A stretch of 64,000 nucleotides of DNA from Nocardia sp. SYP-A9097 (GCF_009649815.1 NZ_WJIC01000002.1:558001-622000); one strand, 5' to 3'. Positions 1 to 9,772 are shown, numbered from the stretch's first letter. Numbers and translations are program-made. Notes: a model not told the origin generated them from the sequence alone.

Positions 1-276
1 GCCCACGACCCATGCGGTCCACGAGGCTCCGTTGTAGGAATCGAAGCCCATCACCCAGGGGGACAGGAACAGCAGTGCGCCCAGTACGGCAAGGGCGTAG
101 TCGGCGATACCGTCGACGAGATTGGCGGTCAGGCCGAGGCCGGTGAAGGCGATCAGTACGCCAAGCACGACCAGGGACCACATGGCCTTGTCACTGTGGA
201 CGACCCACAGGGGCGACAGGGCGGCGATGGCGCCGAGGATAACGGTCACCGCGTGGGTACGGCTCTCGGTGAACAT
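1..276 (-). CDS. SPW repeat membrane protein, 3' end outside the window
   Basis: Integral membrane protein of the SPW-repeat family, whose function is unknown. The first 92 residues are present and the frame runs off the window edge. Three hydrophobic segments are visible (about residues 8-26, 32-52 and 57-76). Two SPW-type motifs occur, SPLW at 21-24 and SPW at 72-74 within LSPWVMGF, as expected for a tandem duplicated two-helix unit. The start is ATG at 276, preceded by a strong AGGAGG Shine-Dalgarno sequence. The gene is divergent from the ferredoxin reductase at 432. Family assignment rests on motif recognition only. Confidence 0.8.
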   Translation of the reverse strand, partial: MFTESRTHAVTVILGAIAALSPLWVVHSDKAMWSLVVLGVLIAFTGLGLTANLVDGIADYALAVLGALLFLSPWVMGFDSYNGASWTAWVVG

Positions 277-431
277 GGGGTGCCTCCTAAAGGCTGAGGA
301 TATGTCCTGCCTTCCGGTTTAGTCCTGATTGACCGCCCGATCAATAAATGCTCGGCTACGATTCAGCACCTGATCGGATGTGGCGCGTGACACAGCGTCA
401 AGGCCCCTGCGGAACCGATATGGTGAGCTGC

Positions 432-1646
432 ATGTCGCACTCGGTAGAACACGTTCTAATTGTCGGCGCCGGACTGGCCGGACTACGGACCGCCGAGGAA
501 CTGCGACGCGCAGGTTACACCGGGGAACTCACCCTGCTCGGCGACGAGAACCGCGCACCCTACGACCGGCCGCCACTGTCCAAACAGTTCATTCGCGGCG
601 AAATCGACGACACCGCGCTGCGACCCGCCGAATTCTTCCCCGAAAACCACATCGACCTGCGGCTCGGGGTCAGCGCCACCGGTGTCGACATCGCGGCCCG
701 GCAGGTCGCGCTCAGCGACGGCAGCAGCCTCGGCTACGACCGGCTGATCATCGCCACCGGACTGCGGCCCCGGCGCATTCCCAGTTTCCCCGACGCCGGT
801 GGCGTACACGTACTGCGCACCCACGATGACGCCGACGGAATGCGTCAAGACCTCGCGACCGCGCGACGGGCCGTCATCGTCGGCGCGGGATTCATCGGCT
901 GCGAACTCACAGCGAGCTTCCGGGCGCGCGGGGTCGACGTGGTGCTGGTCGAACCACAGGCCACTCCCCTGGCCGCCGCCCTCGGTGAACAGATCGGCGC
1001 ACTCGTGGCGCGCATGCACCGCGAGGAAGGCGTCGACGTGCGCTGCGGGGTCGGCGTCGCGGAACTGATCACCGATTCGACTGCCGCACAGTCCGATTCG
1101 CGGCCCGCGGTGCGCGGCGTGCGACTCGGCGACGGCACCGTCGTGGACGCCGACCTCGTCGTGATCGGCGTCGGCTCGATACCGGTCACCGACTGGCTCG
1201 CCGACTCCGGCATCCCCCTGGCCGCACCCGCGGACGGCGGCGGCGTGCTCACCGACGAGGTCGGGCGCACCAGTGTCGACGGCGTCTGGGCCGTCGGCGA
1301 TGTGGCCGCCTGGAGACTCGACACCGGACGCAACAAGCGCGTCGAACACTGGACCAATGCGGGCGAACAGGCGCAACTGCTCGCCTGCGCCCTGCTCGAG
1401 GTGGAACCGCCTGCCGCCGTACGGGTTCCCTACGTGTGGAGCGATCAGTACGACGTGAAGATCCAGGTGCTCGGCAGCCCCGCACTCGCCGACGAGGTAC
1501 AGATCGTCGAGGACAAGGGACGCAAATTCCTGGCCCACCTGTTCCGGGACGGGACACTCGTCGCGGTCGTCGGCGCCGGCATGACCGGCAAGGTCATGAA
1601 GACGCGCGCACAGCTCGCCGCCACACACCAAACCCCGGTCGGCTGA
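432..1646 (+). CDS. FAD/NAD(P)-dependent ferredoxin reductase (putidaredoxin/rubredoxin reductase type)
   Basis: Flavoprotein that would pass electrons from NAD(P)H to a ferredoxin or rubredoxin serving a P450 or Rieske oxygenase. It is 404 aa. The FAD Rossmann motif VGAGLAG lies at residues 11-17, the NAD motif GAGFIG at 151-156, and the second FAD motif VWAVGDVA is in the C-terminal third. The family's reductase C-terminal domain follows. Start ATG 432 is chosen because GGTGAG lies a few bases upstream and the Rossmann strand begins at residue 7; an in-frame ATG at 420 is the alternative. A perfect KstR-type box lies inside codons 5-9 (445-458), which is unusual. No ferredoxin or P450 gene is adjacent, so the partner is unknown. 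Confidence 0.85.
   Translation: MSHSVEHVLIVGAGLAGLRTAEELRRAGYTGELTLLGDENRAPYDRPPLSKQFIRGEIDDTALRPAEFFPENHIDLRLGVSATGVDIAARQVALSDGSSLGYDRLIIATGLRPRRIPSFPDAGGVHVLRTHDDADGMRQDLATARRAVIVGAGFIGCELTASFRARGVDVVLVEPQATPLAAALGEQIGALVARMHREEGVDVRCGVGVAELITDSTAAQSDSRPAVRGVRLGDGTVVDADLVVIGVGSIPVTDWLADSGIPLAAPADGGGVLTDEVGRTSVDGVWAVGDVAAWRLDTGRNKRVEHWTNAGEQAQLLACALLEVEPPAAVRVPYVWSDQYDVKIQVLGSPALADEVQIVEDKGRKFLAHLFRDGTLVAVVGAGMTGKVMKTRAQLAATHQTPVG
445..458. promoter_or_regulatory. KstR-type operator box inside the start of the ferredoxin reductase gene
   Basis: TAGAACACGTTCTA fits the published KstR consensus TnnAACnnGTTnnA at every fixed position. The surrounding 19 bases (442-460) are identical to those upstream of fprB (20502-20520). 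Here the box overlaps codons 5-9 of the reductase, so binding would act as a roadblock or control a start inside the gene. Which TetR-family protein binds is inference. Confidence 0.55.
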
Positions 1647-1653
1647 ACCGAAC

Positions 1654-2001
1654 TCAGCGCGGCCGACTCTGCGCCCGAAGCTTGGCGGCACGCTCACGCG
1701 GGTCGTAATCCGGGCCGACACCCTCGATCAACAACAGGTCACCGTCGATGTGATCGGCGCGCAAATGCAAGATCTCTTGATATGCGGGCGAGCGATACCA
1801 GGCCCGCGCCCGCTCCAGGGTCGGGAACTCCAGCAACACCATGCTGCCCGGCCACTCCCCCTCCACCACCTCCACCGGCGGACCGTGAATGACGAAGCGG
1901 CCCGCGAACGGATCCAGGGTGTCCTGAATACGCTCCAGATACTCCAGAATCTCCGGATGCGGACGCCGATCCCGCAGATGCGCGAAGCCATAGGCGGACA
2001 C
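1654..2001 (-). CDS. DUF1330 domain-containing protein
   Basis: Small single-domain protein (115 aa) of the DUF1330 family, a dimeric alpha-beta barrel (ferredoxin-like) fold with no settled function. The family signature is visible: an early YGFAHL strand, a central phenylalanine-glycine-rich stretch (FAGRFVIHGPPVEVVEG), then a strand with MVLLEFP followed by ARAWYRSPAYQE and a final DGDLLLIEG strand. Start GTG 2001 is chosen because AAGGAG lies 6-8 bases upstream; the longer frame has no such site and its extension lacks family similarity. It is convergent with the ferredoxin reductase and divergent from the racemase-like gene. Confidence 0.78.
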   Translation of the reverse strand: MSAYGFAHLRDRRPHPEILEYLERIQDTLDPFAGRFVIHGPPVEVVEGEWPGSMVLLEFPTLERARAWYRSPAYQEILHLRADHIDGDLLLIEGVGPDYDPRERAAKLRAQSRPR

Positions 2002-2145
2002 GAGACACTCCTTCGCTCGAACCGGTCGCCAGCACCCGGCGACCACCTCGAACGGTAGAACCGCCCCGCACCGAACCCAATTACCTTCCGGGTAAAGCCG
2101 CAATCCGGACCCGCGGTTCGCGGGCGCGCGCAGGCTTTCACTACC

Positions 2146-2952
2146 GTGACAGCTGTGATCGTCGCGCTCATTGATTCCGGACTGGGGATGCTGCCCACGG
2201 GGGCGTGGTTGCGCAAGCTGCGGCCCGATATCGATCTACTGCTGCAAATGGACCCCGACGGCGCACCCTGGGGACCCAAACCCGAGCAGTGGGTCATCGA
2301 CCGCGTCCTGGACACCGCCCGCGCCTCCCTCCGCGAAGGCGCGGAAGTCATTGTGGTGCCGTGCAATACGGCCAGCGTCACCGCACTGGAACCGCTGCGC
2401 GCCGAAGTCGGCCCCGGCATACCGGTCATCGGCACCGTCCCCGCCATCAAACCCGCCGCCGCGGCCTGCCGGAGAGTCGCCGTCTGGGCGACCGCCGCCA
2501 CCACCGCCAGCGCCTACCAGGCCGACCTCATCACCCGCTTCGCCGGCGCGGCCGAAGTCATCGGCGTCGCCTGCCACGGCCTCGCCGACGCCATCGACCG
2601 CGGCGACCTGCCCGCCATCACCGAGGCCATCACCAGCGCCGCCGCCCGCACCCCCGCTGACACCGAAGGCATAGTCCTGGGCTGCACCCACTACCCCCTC
2701 GTCCTGGAATCCATCCTCGCCGCCCTCCCCCCGGGCATCCGAGTCTTCGACAGCGCCGAAGCCGTAGCCGCCCAAACCCTGCGCCGCATGGACGCCCTCG
2801 ACCGCCCCACCACCGGCACCGGCTCACTCCGCGTCCTGGCCAGCGGCCGCCCCGCCGAACTCCCCACCGCCGCAGCCACTTTCGACTCCGGGCGACTGCT
2901 AGGCGCGCTGCCCGCCGACACCGGGGAAATCCCCGTGGCGCAGGACGCTTAA
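2146..2952 (+). CDS. Aspartate/glutamate racemase family protein (MurI-like)
   Basis: Cofactor-independent racemase-fold protein of 268 aa. The two catalytic cysteines of glutamate racemases are present: C73 in PCNTAS and C180 in GCTHY, with D10-S11 (IDSG) as the substrate-binding N-terminal motif. This supports L/D-glutamate interconversion for peptidoglycan, but the usual YG motif region reads PWGPK, so the substrate may differ and this may be a paralogue of the essential MurI. GTG start at 2146. It is divergent from the DUF1330 gene with a 144-bp shared promoter region, and its stop overlaps the stop of the convergent nitrilase-like gene. Confidence 0.75.
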   Translation: MTAVIVALIDSGLGMLPTGAWLRKLRPDIDLLLQMDPDGAPWGPKPEQWVIDRVLDTARASLREGAEVIVVPCNTASVTALEPLRAEVGPGIPVIGTVPAIKPAAAACRRVAVWATAATTASAYQADLITRFAGAAEVIGVACHGLADAIDRGDLPAITEAITSAAARTPADTEGIVLGCTHYPLVLESILAALPPGIRVFDSAEAVAAQTLRRMDALDRPTTGTGSLRVLASGRPAELPTAAATFDSGRLLGALPADTGEIPVAQDA

Positions 2953-3677
2953 GTCAGCGTTGCGGTGATGAGAGCGGGTGTGTCGGTGCCCGCTCGGCCG
3001 AGCAGGATACCGCCCGGATTCCAGATACCGCTGCCACCGGTGGTCGGACCGAGTTCACACTGTCCCGCGTAGGCGGAAAGTACTGTCCAGCAGTTGTTTT
3101 CGAATGCCGCGGCGCGAAGGTGGTTGTCCCGCCGATCTTCCGCACCGGTCGTATAGAGAGCGCTCGCGAGATAGACGACCGCACCCGCGGCAACCGTGAC
3201 ACGGGCATGTTCCGGATAGTTGAGGTCGGCGCAAATAGCAAGACCGAGCGGCCATTCCGCGATTTCGACAATCGGGTGCGCGCTGCCCGGTTCGAACAAC
3301 TCGATCTCGCGGCCGTGCAGATGATGTTTGGCGTAGCTGGCGATCAACTCGCCGCGATCGTCGAATACCAAGGAGGACAGGGCATATCCGGTCGCGGTCG
3401 GCGTCACCGCACCCACGATCGCATGTACGCCGTACTCGACGCAGGCCGTCCGTAGCGCATCCAGGCGCGGATCCGCCTCCGTCACAGCGAGTTCCGGGAG
3501 ATCACGAGCGATCAACTCCAGCTCATAGCCGACCAGCGAAAGCTCGGTGAAGAGCACCACCTGAGCCCCTGCCCGGGCGGCCTCGGCGAGCAATGGCAGG
3601 TGGCGGGCGATATTCGCCTCGATATCGCCGGGGACACAGGCGATCTGAGCGGTGGCGACGGTCAGAGGTGGGCGCAC
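2949..3677 (-). CDS. Carbon-nitrogen hydrolase (nitrilase superfamily)
   Basis: Amidase or nitrilase-fold enzyme of 242 aa that cleaves a non-peptide C-N bond. The catalytic triad is visible: E45 (FTELSLVGYE), K117 (YAKHHLHG) and C149 (ICADLNYPE). The protein is shorter than typical N-carbamoyl-putrescine amidases (about 290 aa) but includes all core strands. GTG start at 3677. It overlaps the convergent racemase-like gene by 4 bp at its 3' end and lies upstream of and divergent to nothing; the tuf terminator sits just beyond its start. Substrate cannot be deduced. Confidence 0.8.
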   Translation of the reverse strand: MRPPLTVATAQIACVPGDIEANIARHLPLLAEAARAGAQVVLFTELSLVGYELELIARDLPELAVTEADPRLDALRTACVEYGVHAIVGAVTPTATGYALSSLVFDDRGELIASYAKHHLHGREIELFEPGSAHPIVEIAEWPLGLAICADLNYPEHARVTVAAGAVVYLASALYTTGAEDRRDNHLRAAAFENNCWTVLSAYAGQCELGPTTGGSGIWNPGGILLGRAGTDTPALITATLT

Positions 3678-3698
3678 GGGAGAAGTCTCGCAGACAGC

Positions 3699-3734
3699 GA
3701 AAAGGGCCGCTCCCCGAGGGGAACGACCCTTTTC
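3699..3734 (-). terminator. Intrinsic terminator of the str operon (after tuf)
   Basis: Imperfect inverted repeat with arms starting GAAAAGGG and ending CCCTTTTC around a GC-rich loop, 16 bases past the tuf stop. The T-run on the minus strand makes it a classic Rho-independent terminator. Confidence 0.8.
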
Positions 3735-3749
3735 AGTAAGAACCAGGTC

Positions 3750-4940
3750 TTACTTGATGATCTTGGTGACGCGACCGGCACCGACGGTGCGGCCACCCTC
3801 ACGGATCGCGAAACGCAGGCCGTCTTCCATGGCGACAGGCTGGATGAGCTTGACAGTCATCTCGGTGTTGTCGCCGGGCATGACCATCTCGGTGCCCTCG
3901 GGGAGGGTAACGACGCCGGTCACGTCCGTGGTACGGAAGTAGAACTGCGGGCGGTAGTTGTTGAAGAACGGGGTGTGGCGGCCGCCCTCGTCCTTCGACA
4001 GGATGTACGCCTGGCCCTCGAACTCCGTGTGGGGAGTGGTGGTGCCCGGCTTCACGACGACCTGGCCGCGCTCGACATCTTCACGCTTGATGCCACGAAC
4101 CAGCAGACCGACGTTGTCGCCCGCCTGGCCGTTGTCGAGCAGCTTGCGGAACATCTCGATGCCGGTGATCGTGGTCTTGGTCGTCTTCTCCTTGATACCG
4201 ACAATCTCGACCTCTTCGTTGACATTCACGATGCCACGCTCGATACGACCGGTGACGACGGTGCCACGACCGGTGATCGTGAAGACGTCCTCGATCGGCA
4301 TCAGGAACGGCTTCTCGGTCTCACGAACCGGATCCGGGATCGACTCGTCGACGGCGTTCATGAGCTCGACGATGGACTCGGTCCACTTCGGGTCGCCCTC
4401 GAGCGCCTTCAGACCGGAGACGCGCACGACCGGCGCATCCTCGTCGAATTCCTGAGCGGCCAGCAGTTCGCGGACCTCCATCTCGACGAGCTCGAGGATT
4501 TCCTCGTCGTCGACCATGTCCGACTTGTTCAGCGCGACCAGGATGTACGGCACGCCGACCTGACGGGCGAGCAGCACGTGCTCGCGAGTCTGCGGCATCG
4601 GGCCGTCGGTGGCCGCCACGACCAGGATCGCGCCGTCCATCTGCGCAGCACCGGTGATCATGTTCTTGATGTAGTCGGCGTGGCCCGGGGCGTCTACGTG
4701 GGCGTAGTGGCGCTTCTCGGTCTGGTACTCGACGTGGGAGATGTTGATCGTGATACCACGAGCCTTCTCCTCCGGCGCCTTGTCGATCTGATCGAACGCG
4801 AACGCCGCATTCAGGGTCGGGTACTTGTCAGCCAGCACCTTGGTGATCGCCGCGGTCAGCGTGGTCTTGCCATGGTCGACGTGACCAATGGTGCCGATGT
4901 TGACGTGGGGCTTCGTCCGCTCGAACTTCGCCTTCGCCAC
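3750..4940 (-). CDS. tuf: Translation elongation factor Tu
   Basis: GTPase of 396 aa that delivers aminoacyl-tRNA to the ribosomal A site. The P-loop GHVDHGKTT lies at about 19-27, followed by the DAPGHADY G3 motif, NKSD G4 and the beta-barrel domains 2 and 3, ending in [10 protein letters not shown]. The length is typical. GTG start with an AGGAGG site just upstream. Last gene of the rpsL-rpsG-fusA-tuf operon, 84 bp downstream of fusA. Confidence 0.99.
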   Translation of the reverse strand: MAKAKFERTKPHVNIGTIGHVDHGKTTLTAAITKVLADKYPTLNAAFAFDQIDKAPEEKARGITINISHVEYQTEKRHYAHVDAPGHADYIKNMITGAAQMDGAILVVAATDGPMPQTREHVLLARQVGVPYILVALNKSDMVDDEEILELVEMEVRELLAAQEFDEDAPVVRVSGLKALEGDPKWTESIVELMNAVDESIPDPVRETEKPFLMPIEDVFTITGRGTVVTGRIERGIVNVNEEVEIVGIKEKTTKTTITGIEMFRKLLDNGQAGDNVGLLVRGIKREDVERGQVVVKPGTTTPHTEFEGQAYILSKDEGGRHTPFFNNYRPQFYFRTTDVTGVVTLPEGTEMVMPGDNTEMTVKLIQPVAMEDGLRFAIREGGRTVGAGRVTKIIK

Positions 4941-5024
4941 TGTGGTCCTCCTGGACTAGTTAAGTGCGTGCTTTTTTGCAGCAGTGCGGTGGTTTATTAC
5001 AGGGGGTGGATCAGGTAACCGGAA

Positions 5025-7130
5025 TTACTCGCCGGTCGCCTTGGCGATGATCTCCTTCGACACATTGGCCGGAACCTCTGCGTACGAATTGAACACCATG
5101 GAGAAGTTGGCCCGGCCCTGGGTCTTGGACCGCAGGTCACCGATGTAGCCGAACATCTCAGACAGCGGAACCAGCGCCTTGACGATACGGGCACCACTGC
5201 GCTCCTCCATGGCCTGGATCTGGCCACGGCGAGAGTTCAGGTCGCCGATCACTTCGCCCATGTAATCCTCGGGCGTGATGACCTCGACTGCCATCAGCGG
5301 CTCGAGAATCACCGGACCGGCCTTACGAGCCGCTTCCTTGAGTGCAGCGGAACCGGCGATCTTGAACGCCATTTCCGAGGAGTCGACCTCGTGGTAGGCG
5401 CCGTCGAGCAGCGAGGCCCGAATGTTGACCAGCGGGAAGCCCGCGAGCACGCCGTACTGCATGGCGTCCTGCATACCTGCGTCAACGGACGGGATGTACT
5501 CGCGCGGCACACGGCCACCGGTGACCTTGTTCTGGAACTCGTAGGTCGCGCCGTCCTCGGCGTCGGTCAACGGCTCCAGAGCGATGATCACGCGGGCGAA
5601 CTGGCCCGAGCCACCGGTCTGCTTCTTGTGGGTGTACTCGTGCTTCTCGACAGCCTTGGTGAGGGTCTCGCGGTACGCGACCTGCGGCTTGCCGATGTTC
5701 GCCTCGACCTTGAACTCGCGCTTCATGCGGTCCACGTAGATGTCGAGCTGGAGCTCGCCCATACCACCGATGATGGTCTGGCCGGTCTCCTGATCCAGCT
5801 TCACATTGAAGGTCGGATCCTCTTCGGCGAACTTCTGGATCGCGCCGCCGAGCTTCTCCTGATCGGCCTTGGTCTTCGGCTCGATCGCGACCTGGATAAC
5901 CGGGTCCGGGAAGGTCATGGACTCGAGCACGATCTGGTTCTGCGGATCGCACAGGGTGTCACCGGTGGTGGTGTCCTTGAGGCCGATGACCGCATAGATG
6001 TGGCCGGCGACGCCCTCGGGAACCGGGTTCTCCTTGTTGGAGTGCATCTGGAACAGCTTGCCCAGACGCTCCTTCTTGCCCTTGGTCGCGTTGATGACCT
6101 GGGCGCCGGAGTCGACCCGGCCGGAGTACACGCGCACGTAGGTCAGCTTGCCGAAGAACGGGTGCGTGGCGATCTTGAACGCCAGCGCCGCGAACGGCTC
6201 CTCGACGGACGGACGGCGAGTGAGGACCTCGTCCTCCTTGCCCGGCACGTGGCCTTGCACAGACTCCACGTCGAGCGGGGTCGGCAGGTAGTCGACAACG
6301 GCGTCGAGCATGGGCTGAACGCCCTTGTTCTTGAACGCCGAGCCACACAGCACCGGGTAGAGCTCGGAGGCGACGGTCATCTTGCGGATGGCGCCCTTGA
6401 TCTCCTCGATCGAGAGCTCCTCACCGCCGAAGAACTTCTCCAGCAGCGACTCGTCCGACTCGGCGACGGTCTCGAGCAGTTCCTGACGGTACTGCTCGGC
6501 GCGCTCCTTGAGATCGGCCGGGATCTCGACGACCTCGTACTCTTCGCCGAGCTTGGTCTCGCCGCGCCACACCTTGGCGTTGTTCTCGACCAGGTCGACG
6601 ATGCCCTCGAAGGTATCCTCGGCGCCGATCGGGAGCTGGATCACCAGCGGGCGGGCGCCCAGGCGATCCTTGATGGTCTGGACAGTGAAGTAGAAGTCCG
6701 CGCCCAGCTTGTCCATCTTGTTGACGAAGCAGATACGCGGAACGTCGTACTTGTCGGCCTGACGCCACACCTGCTCGGACTGCGGCTCAACACCTTCTTT
6801 ACCGTCGAACACCGCGACGGCGCCGTCGAGGACGCGGAGCGAACGCTCCACCTCGACGGTGAAGTCGACGTGCCCGGGGGTGTCGATGATGTTGATCTGG
6901 TTGTCGTTCCAGTAACAGGTCGTCGCGGCCGACGTGATCGTGATGCCGCGTTCCTGCTCCTGGGCCATCCAGTCCATGGTGGCTGCACCGTCGTGCACCT
7001 CACCGATCTTGTACGTGATGCCGGTGTAGAAGAGGATGCGTTCGGTGGTCGTCGTCTTACCGGCATCGATGTGCGCCATGATGCCGATGTTGCGGACCCT
7101 GTTGAGGTCGGTGAGCACGTCCTGTGCCAC
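5025..7130 (-). CDS. fusA: Translation elongation factor G
   Basis: GTPase of 701 aa that drives ribosomal translocation and, with RRF, recycling. The P-loop AHIDAGKTT is at about 18-26, with DTPGHVDF and NKMDK motifs following, then the domain II-V region including [15 protein letters not shown] sequence and C-terminal [11 protein letters not shown]. Length and motifs are typical of canonical EF-G rather than the paralogue FusA2 or TetM-type protection proteins. GTG start. Third gene of the str operon; 175 bp separate it from rpsG, more than in many genomes. Confidence 0.98.
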   Translation of the reverse strand: MAQDVLTDLNRVRNIGIMAHIDAGKTTTTERILFYTGITYKIGEVHDGAATMDWMAQEQERGITITSAATTCYWNDNQINIIDTPGHVDFTVEVERSLRVLDGAVAVFDGKEGVEPQSEQVWRQADKYDVPRICFVNKMDKLGADFYFTVQTIKDRLGARPLVIQLPIGAEDTFEGIVDLVENNAKVWRGETKLGEEYEVVEIPADLKERAEQYRQELLETVAESDESLLEKFFGGEELSIEEIKGAIRKMTVASELYPVLCGSAFKNKGVQPMLDAVVDYLPTPLDVESVQGHVPGKEDEVLTRRPSVEEPFAALAFKIATHPFFGKLTYVRVYSGRVDSGAQVINATKGKKERLGKLFQMHSNKENPVPEGVAGHIYAVIGLKDTTTGDTLCDPQNQIVLESMTFPDPVIQVAIEPKTKADQEKLGGAIQKFAEEDPTFNVKLDQETGQTIIGGMGELQLDIYVDRMKREFKVEANIGKPQVAYRETLTKAVEKHEYTHKKQTGGSGQFARVIIALEPLTDAEDGATYEFQNKVTGGRVPREYIPSVDAGMQDAMQYGVLAGFPLVNIRASLLDGAYHEVDSSEMAFKIAGSAALKEAARKAGPVILEPLMAVEVITPEDYMGEVIGDLNSRRGQIQAMEERSGARIVKALVPLSEMFGYIGDLRSKTQGRANFSMVFNSYAEVPANVSKEIIAKATGE

Positions 7131-7305
7131 GGAAATCTTCCCCGCTCGTAGCTAGTTGGGATCTTCGGGAACGACCCTGGCTTCTCCAGCGGTCATCACT
7201 GTGTCAACGCCCGGCGCGGTGCTCGCGTGCCTTGCGGCTGCTGCTTGCCGCGCCGGACTGTGACTCGACTCCCGGACCATCCGAACGGAGGGGCCGGGCG
7301 TCCAA

Positions 7306-7776
7306 TCACCAGCGGTAGTGCGCGAAGGCCCGGTTCGACTCGGCCATCTTGTGGGTGTCCTCGCGACGCTTCACCGAAGCGCCCAGGCCATTGCTGGCGT
7401 CGAGGAGTTCGTTGGCGAGACGCTCGATCATGGTCTTCTCGCGACGGGCGCGGGAGTAGTTGACCAGCCAGCGCAGCGCGAGGGTGTTGGAGCGGCCCGG
7501 ACGGACCTCGACCGGCACCTGGTAGGTGGCGCCACCGACACGACGGGGCTTCACCTCGAGGGCGGGCTTGACGTTGTCCAGCGCGCGCTTGAGGGTGACG
7601 ACCGGATCGGTGCCGGTCTTCTCACGCGCCTGCTCGAGGGCACCGTAGACGATGCGCTCGGCGGTGGACTTCTTGCCGTCCAGCAGGATCTTGTTGACCA
7701 GCTGAGTGACCAGCGGGGACCCGTAGACCGGGTCGTTGATCAGCGGACGCTTGGGTGCGGGGCCCTTGCGTGGCAT
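7306..7776 (-). CDS. rpsG: 30S ribosomal protein S7
   Basis: Primary 16S rRNA-binding protein of the 30S head, 156 aa, the standard actinobacterial length. It begins with [11 protein letters not shown] and ends with the FAHYRW tail. It contacts tRNA and mRNA near the E site. It lies 1 bp downstream of rpsL, so the two are almost certainly translationally coupled. In the str operon of other bacteria S7 is the feedback translational repressor; whether that holds here is not visible from the sequence. Confidence 0.99.
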   Translation of the reverse strand: MPRKGPAPKRPLINDPVYGSPLVTQLVNKILLDGKKSTAERIVYGALEQAREKTGTDPVVTLKRALDNVKPALEVKPRRVGGATYQVPVEVRPGRSNTLALRWLVNYSRARREKTMIERLANELLDASNGLGASVKRREDTHKMAESNRAFAHYRW

Positions 7777-7777
7777 A

Positions 7778-8152
7778 TCAGCTCTTCTCCTTCTTGGCGC
7801 CGTAGCGGCTGCGAGCCTGCTTGCGGTTCTTCACACCCTGGGTGTCGAGCGAACCGCGGATGATCTTGTAGCGCACACCCGGGAGGTCCTTCACACGACC
7901 GCCACGGACGAGCACCATCGAGTGCTCCTGCAGGTTGTGACCCTCGCCGGGGATGTACGCCGTGACCTCGACCGCGCTGGTCAGGCGAACACGCGCGACC
8001 TTACGCAGCGCGGAGTTCGGCTTCTTCGGGGTCGTGGTGTACACGCGGGTGCACACGCCACGACGCTGCGGGCTCCCCTTCAGGGCCGCAGTCTTGGTCT
8101 TGGAGACCTTGTCGCGACGACCCTTGCGGACCAGCTGGTTGATGGTTGGCAT
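7778..8152 (-). CDS. rpsL: 30S ribosomal protein S12
   Basis: Decoding-centre protein of the 30S subunit, 124 aa. The two regions that carry streptomycin-resistance substitutions are wild type: lysine in [11 protein letters not shown] (the K43 region) and lysine in RVKDLPG (the K88 region). ATG start with an AAGGAAAG site upstream. First gene of the str operon rpsL-rpsG-fusA-tuf. Confidence 0.99.
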   Translation of the reverse strand: MPTINQLVRKGRRDKVSKTKTAALKGSPQRRGVCTRVYTTTPKKPNSALRKVARVRLTSAVEVTAYIPGEGHNLQEHSMVLVRGGRVKDLPGVRYKIIRGSLDTQGVKNRKQARSRYGAKKEKS

Positions 8153-8369
8153 AGACCGGCTTTCCTTATTAGTAACCAGGTGTCTGGAACTTCATGTCTT
8201 TGTCATTCGAGCTTCTCGCCCAGTTCCCGCAGTATTTCCTCACCACGAGGTCGGGCGTGTCATGAGCAGCGCGGTGTCCGAAATCCGGGCACGCTGGAAC
8301 GGTCAGCCGCTCTCGCTGGCCTACGTACTGCACACAAACCTGCCCGAATGCTTCCGGGCACAGCGGTCC

Positions 8370-8398
8370 ACGATACCCGCACCCTTTACAGGGGGCAA
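8370..8398 (-). promoter_or_regulatory. Candidate promoter of the str operon
   Basis: On the minus strand TTGCCC (8398-8393) and TATCGT (8375-8370) are separated by 17 bases, giving a leader of about 210 nt before rpsL. A small hairpin, TGCCCG/CGGGCA (8341-8360), begins the leader. The boxes are only moderate matches; placement directly after the upstream terminator supports the call. Confidence 0.4.
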
Positions 8399-8421
8399 AA
8401 AGGGGTCCGCGAACCGGACCT
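8399..8421 (-). terminator. Terminator after the DUF3558 lipoprotein operon
   Basis: GGTCCG/CGGACC hairpin with a short loop (8404-8420), followed on the minus strand by CCCTTTTTG. It lies 11 bases past the stop of the lipoprotein gene and separates that operon from the str promoter. Confidence 0.7.
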
Positions 8422-8431
8422 GGTAGAGCCG

Positions 8432-8995
8432 TTATCGCGCAAGGTTGAGAGTCAACTCCACCAGCTTGCGGGCCGCTTCGCACGGATCTCCATGACTGGA
8501 ACCACTGCGATAGTTCACCCACCAGCCGACGATCCCGGTGTCCGCGGCGGGTGCGCTGACACCACACGAATCCGGGTCATTGGGGCGATGGGTCTCCAGC
8601 GAGCGCCGACCCTGCACGGTTATGTCGTTGGTCACATAGCCGAGCTTGTCGTTATTGGATTTCTCATTGGCGAGCGAGCCCTCCTCGTACCAGCTGAGGG
8701 TCACCATGCCGCTTCCGGCGGTACCACCGTCCAGATCCCACATACAGACCGCTCCGTTGAAGGAGGGGTTCACGTAGGTGCCTTCGCCGACGGTCTTACC
8801 GATGTCGTCGAGCGAGACCACCTCGCACTCGCGGAGCAGTTTGTCGAACTTGGTATTGATCTTGCCACCGCCGTCGGTGGTGGTGCCGCCCGCGGGCAGT
8901 GCGGTGCCGGGCACGGTATTGCCGCAACCGGTGAGCACGGTGCCCAGCGCGAGGACCGCGAGCACGGCCGCGCCACCGCGAATGCGCGGGTTCAT
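8432..8995 (-). CDS. DUF3558 domain-containing lipoprotein
   Basis: Secreted lipoprotein of 187 aa, function unknown. The signal peptide ends in a lipobox LTGC with the lipidated cysteine at residue 24. The mature part carries the DUF3558 pattern of conserved cysteines (C near RECEVVS, C in AVCMWD, C in DSCGV and C in GDPCEAA) that would form disulfides outside the cell. Start ATG 8995 overlaps the stop of the upstream paralogue as ATGA, showing translational coupling. DUF3558 lipoproteins are frequent in mycolic-acid actinobacteria. Confidence 0.87.
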   Translation of the reverse strand: MNPRIRGGAAVLAVLALGTVLTGCGNTVPGTALPAGGTTTDGGGKINTKFDKLLRECEVVSLDDIGKTVGEGTYVNPSFNGAVCMWDLDGGTAGSGMVTLSWYEEGSLANEKSNNDKLGYVTNDITVQGRRSLETHRPNDPDSCGVSAPAADTGIVGWWVNYRSGSSHGDPCEAARKLVELTLNLAR

Positions 8996-9525
8996 CCGAG
9001 CCTCTGCACGGTCAGTTCGGCCATCTTGTGGGTGCGGTCGCACGGATTGCCCATATTGCCCGGGCCGAAGGCGCCGTAGGACATGGACCATTCGAAGAAG
9101 TCGTCATCGAGTTGTACGGCGAGATCGCAGACGCCGCCGCTCGGGTCCAGGGCCTGGAAGCCCTTCTTACCGCCGACGTCGATGGTCTGCGGATTGCGGC
9201 CGACGCTGGCCACCCATGCCTTCTCGCGGTCGATGGGACTGCCCCGGTAGGAGGCGAAAGTGACGCTGGCCGAGCTCATTCCGGCGGCCTGCCAATTGCA
9301 GCCGACCGCGTTCTTGAATGCCCGGGACACGGTGCCCAGTCCGCCGAGATCACGCACTTCATCGTCGGTGAGGTGGCCGCATTCGCCCACGAACGGCCCC
9401 AGTGTCGCCACCTTCGGGGGTGGGCGCAAGGGTCCGCTCGGGGTGTCCGAATCACCGCTTCCCCCACAGGCCGACAGCAGCAGCGCGAGGCTCAGCCCCG
9501 TGACAATCGCCGACGTCATCCGCAT
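8992..9525 (-). CDS. DUF3558 domain-containing lipoprotein (paralogue)
   Basis: Second DUF3558 lipoprotein, 177 aa, with lipobox LLSAC (Cys20) and cysteines in GECGHL, VGCNW, GVCDL and GNPCDR placed like those of its downstream neighbour. The two genes form a coupled operon (ATGA overlap) and are probably an old tandem duplication. They may form a heterodimer on the outer face of the cell membrane; that is inference. An in-frame ATG two codons downstream is an alternative start. Confidence 0.87.
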   Translation of the reverse strand: MRMTSAIVTGLSLALLLSACGGSGDSDTPSGPLRPPPKVATLGPFVGECGHLTDDEVRDLGGLGTVSRAFKNAVGCNWQAAGMSSASVTFASYRGSPIDREKAWVASVGRNPQTIDVGGKKGFQALDPSGGVCDLAVQLDDDFFEWSMSYGAFGPGNMGNPCDRTHKMAELTVQRLG

Positions 9526-9589
9526 GCCGCAGACTCTACCGACGAGTGCGCGGTGGGGCGCGACGCGGCCGTGATCAGCGCGGCAGCCG

Positions 9590-9772
9590 CTATCGCTGCG
9601 CCCGGCGCCTGCGCTCCCGGACGAAACCGACTCCCAGCGTTGCCACCACGACGATCTGACACAGCAGACGACCCCAATGGCCGTTGTCGTCGGTGGCGAA
9701 CATCAGCACCGCACCGGTAACCAACATTGCCGGCATCAGTGCGATCCATGCGATCCAGATGCGAGTCCACAT
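9590..9772 (-). CDS. Small hypothetical membrane protein
   Basis: A 60-aa protein with two hydrophobic segments (about residues 6-26 and 34-50) and a strongly basic tail (RERRRRAQR), so the C-terminus is probably cytoplasmic. ATG start with GGGGAGGG upstream at good spacing. Lies 64 bp upstream of the DUF3558 pair on the same strand and 61 bp downstream of hppD. No family recognised. Confidence 0.6.
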   Translation of the reverse strand: MWTRIWIAWIALMPAMLVTGAVLMFATDDNGHWGRLLCQIVVVATLGVGFVRERRRRAQR

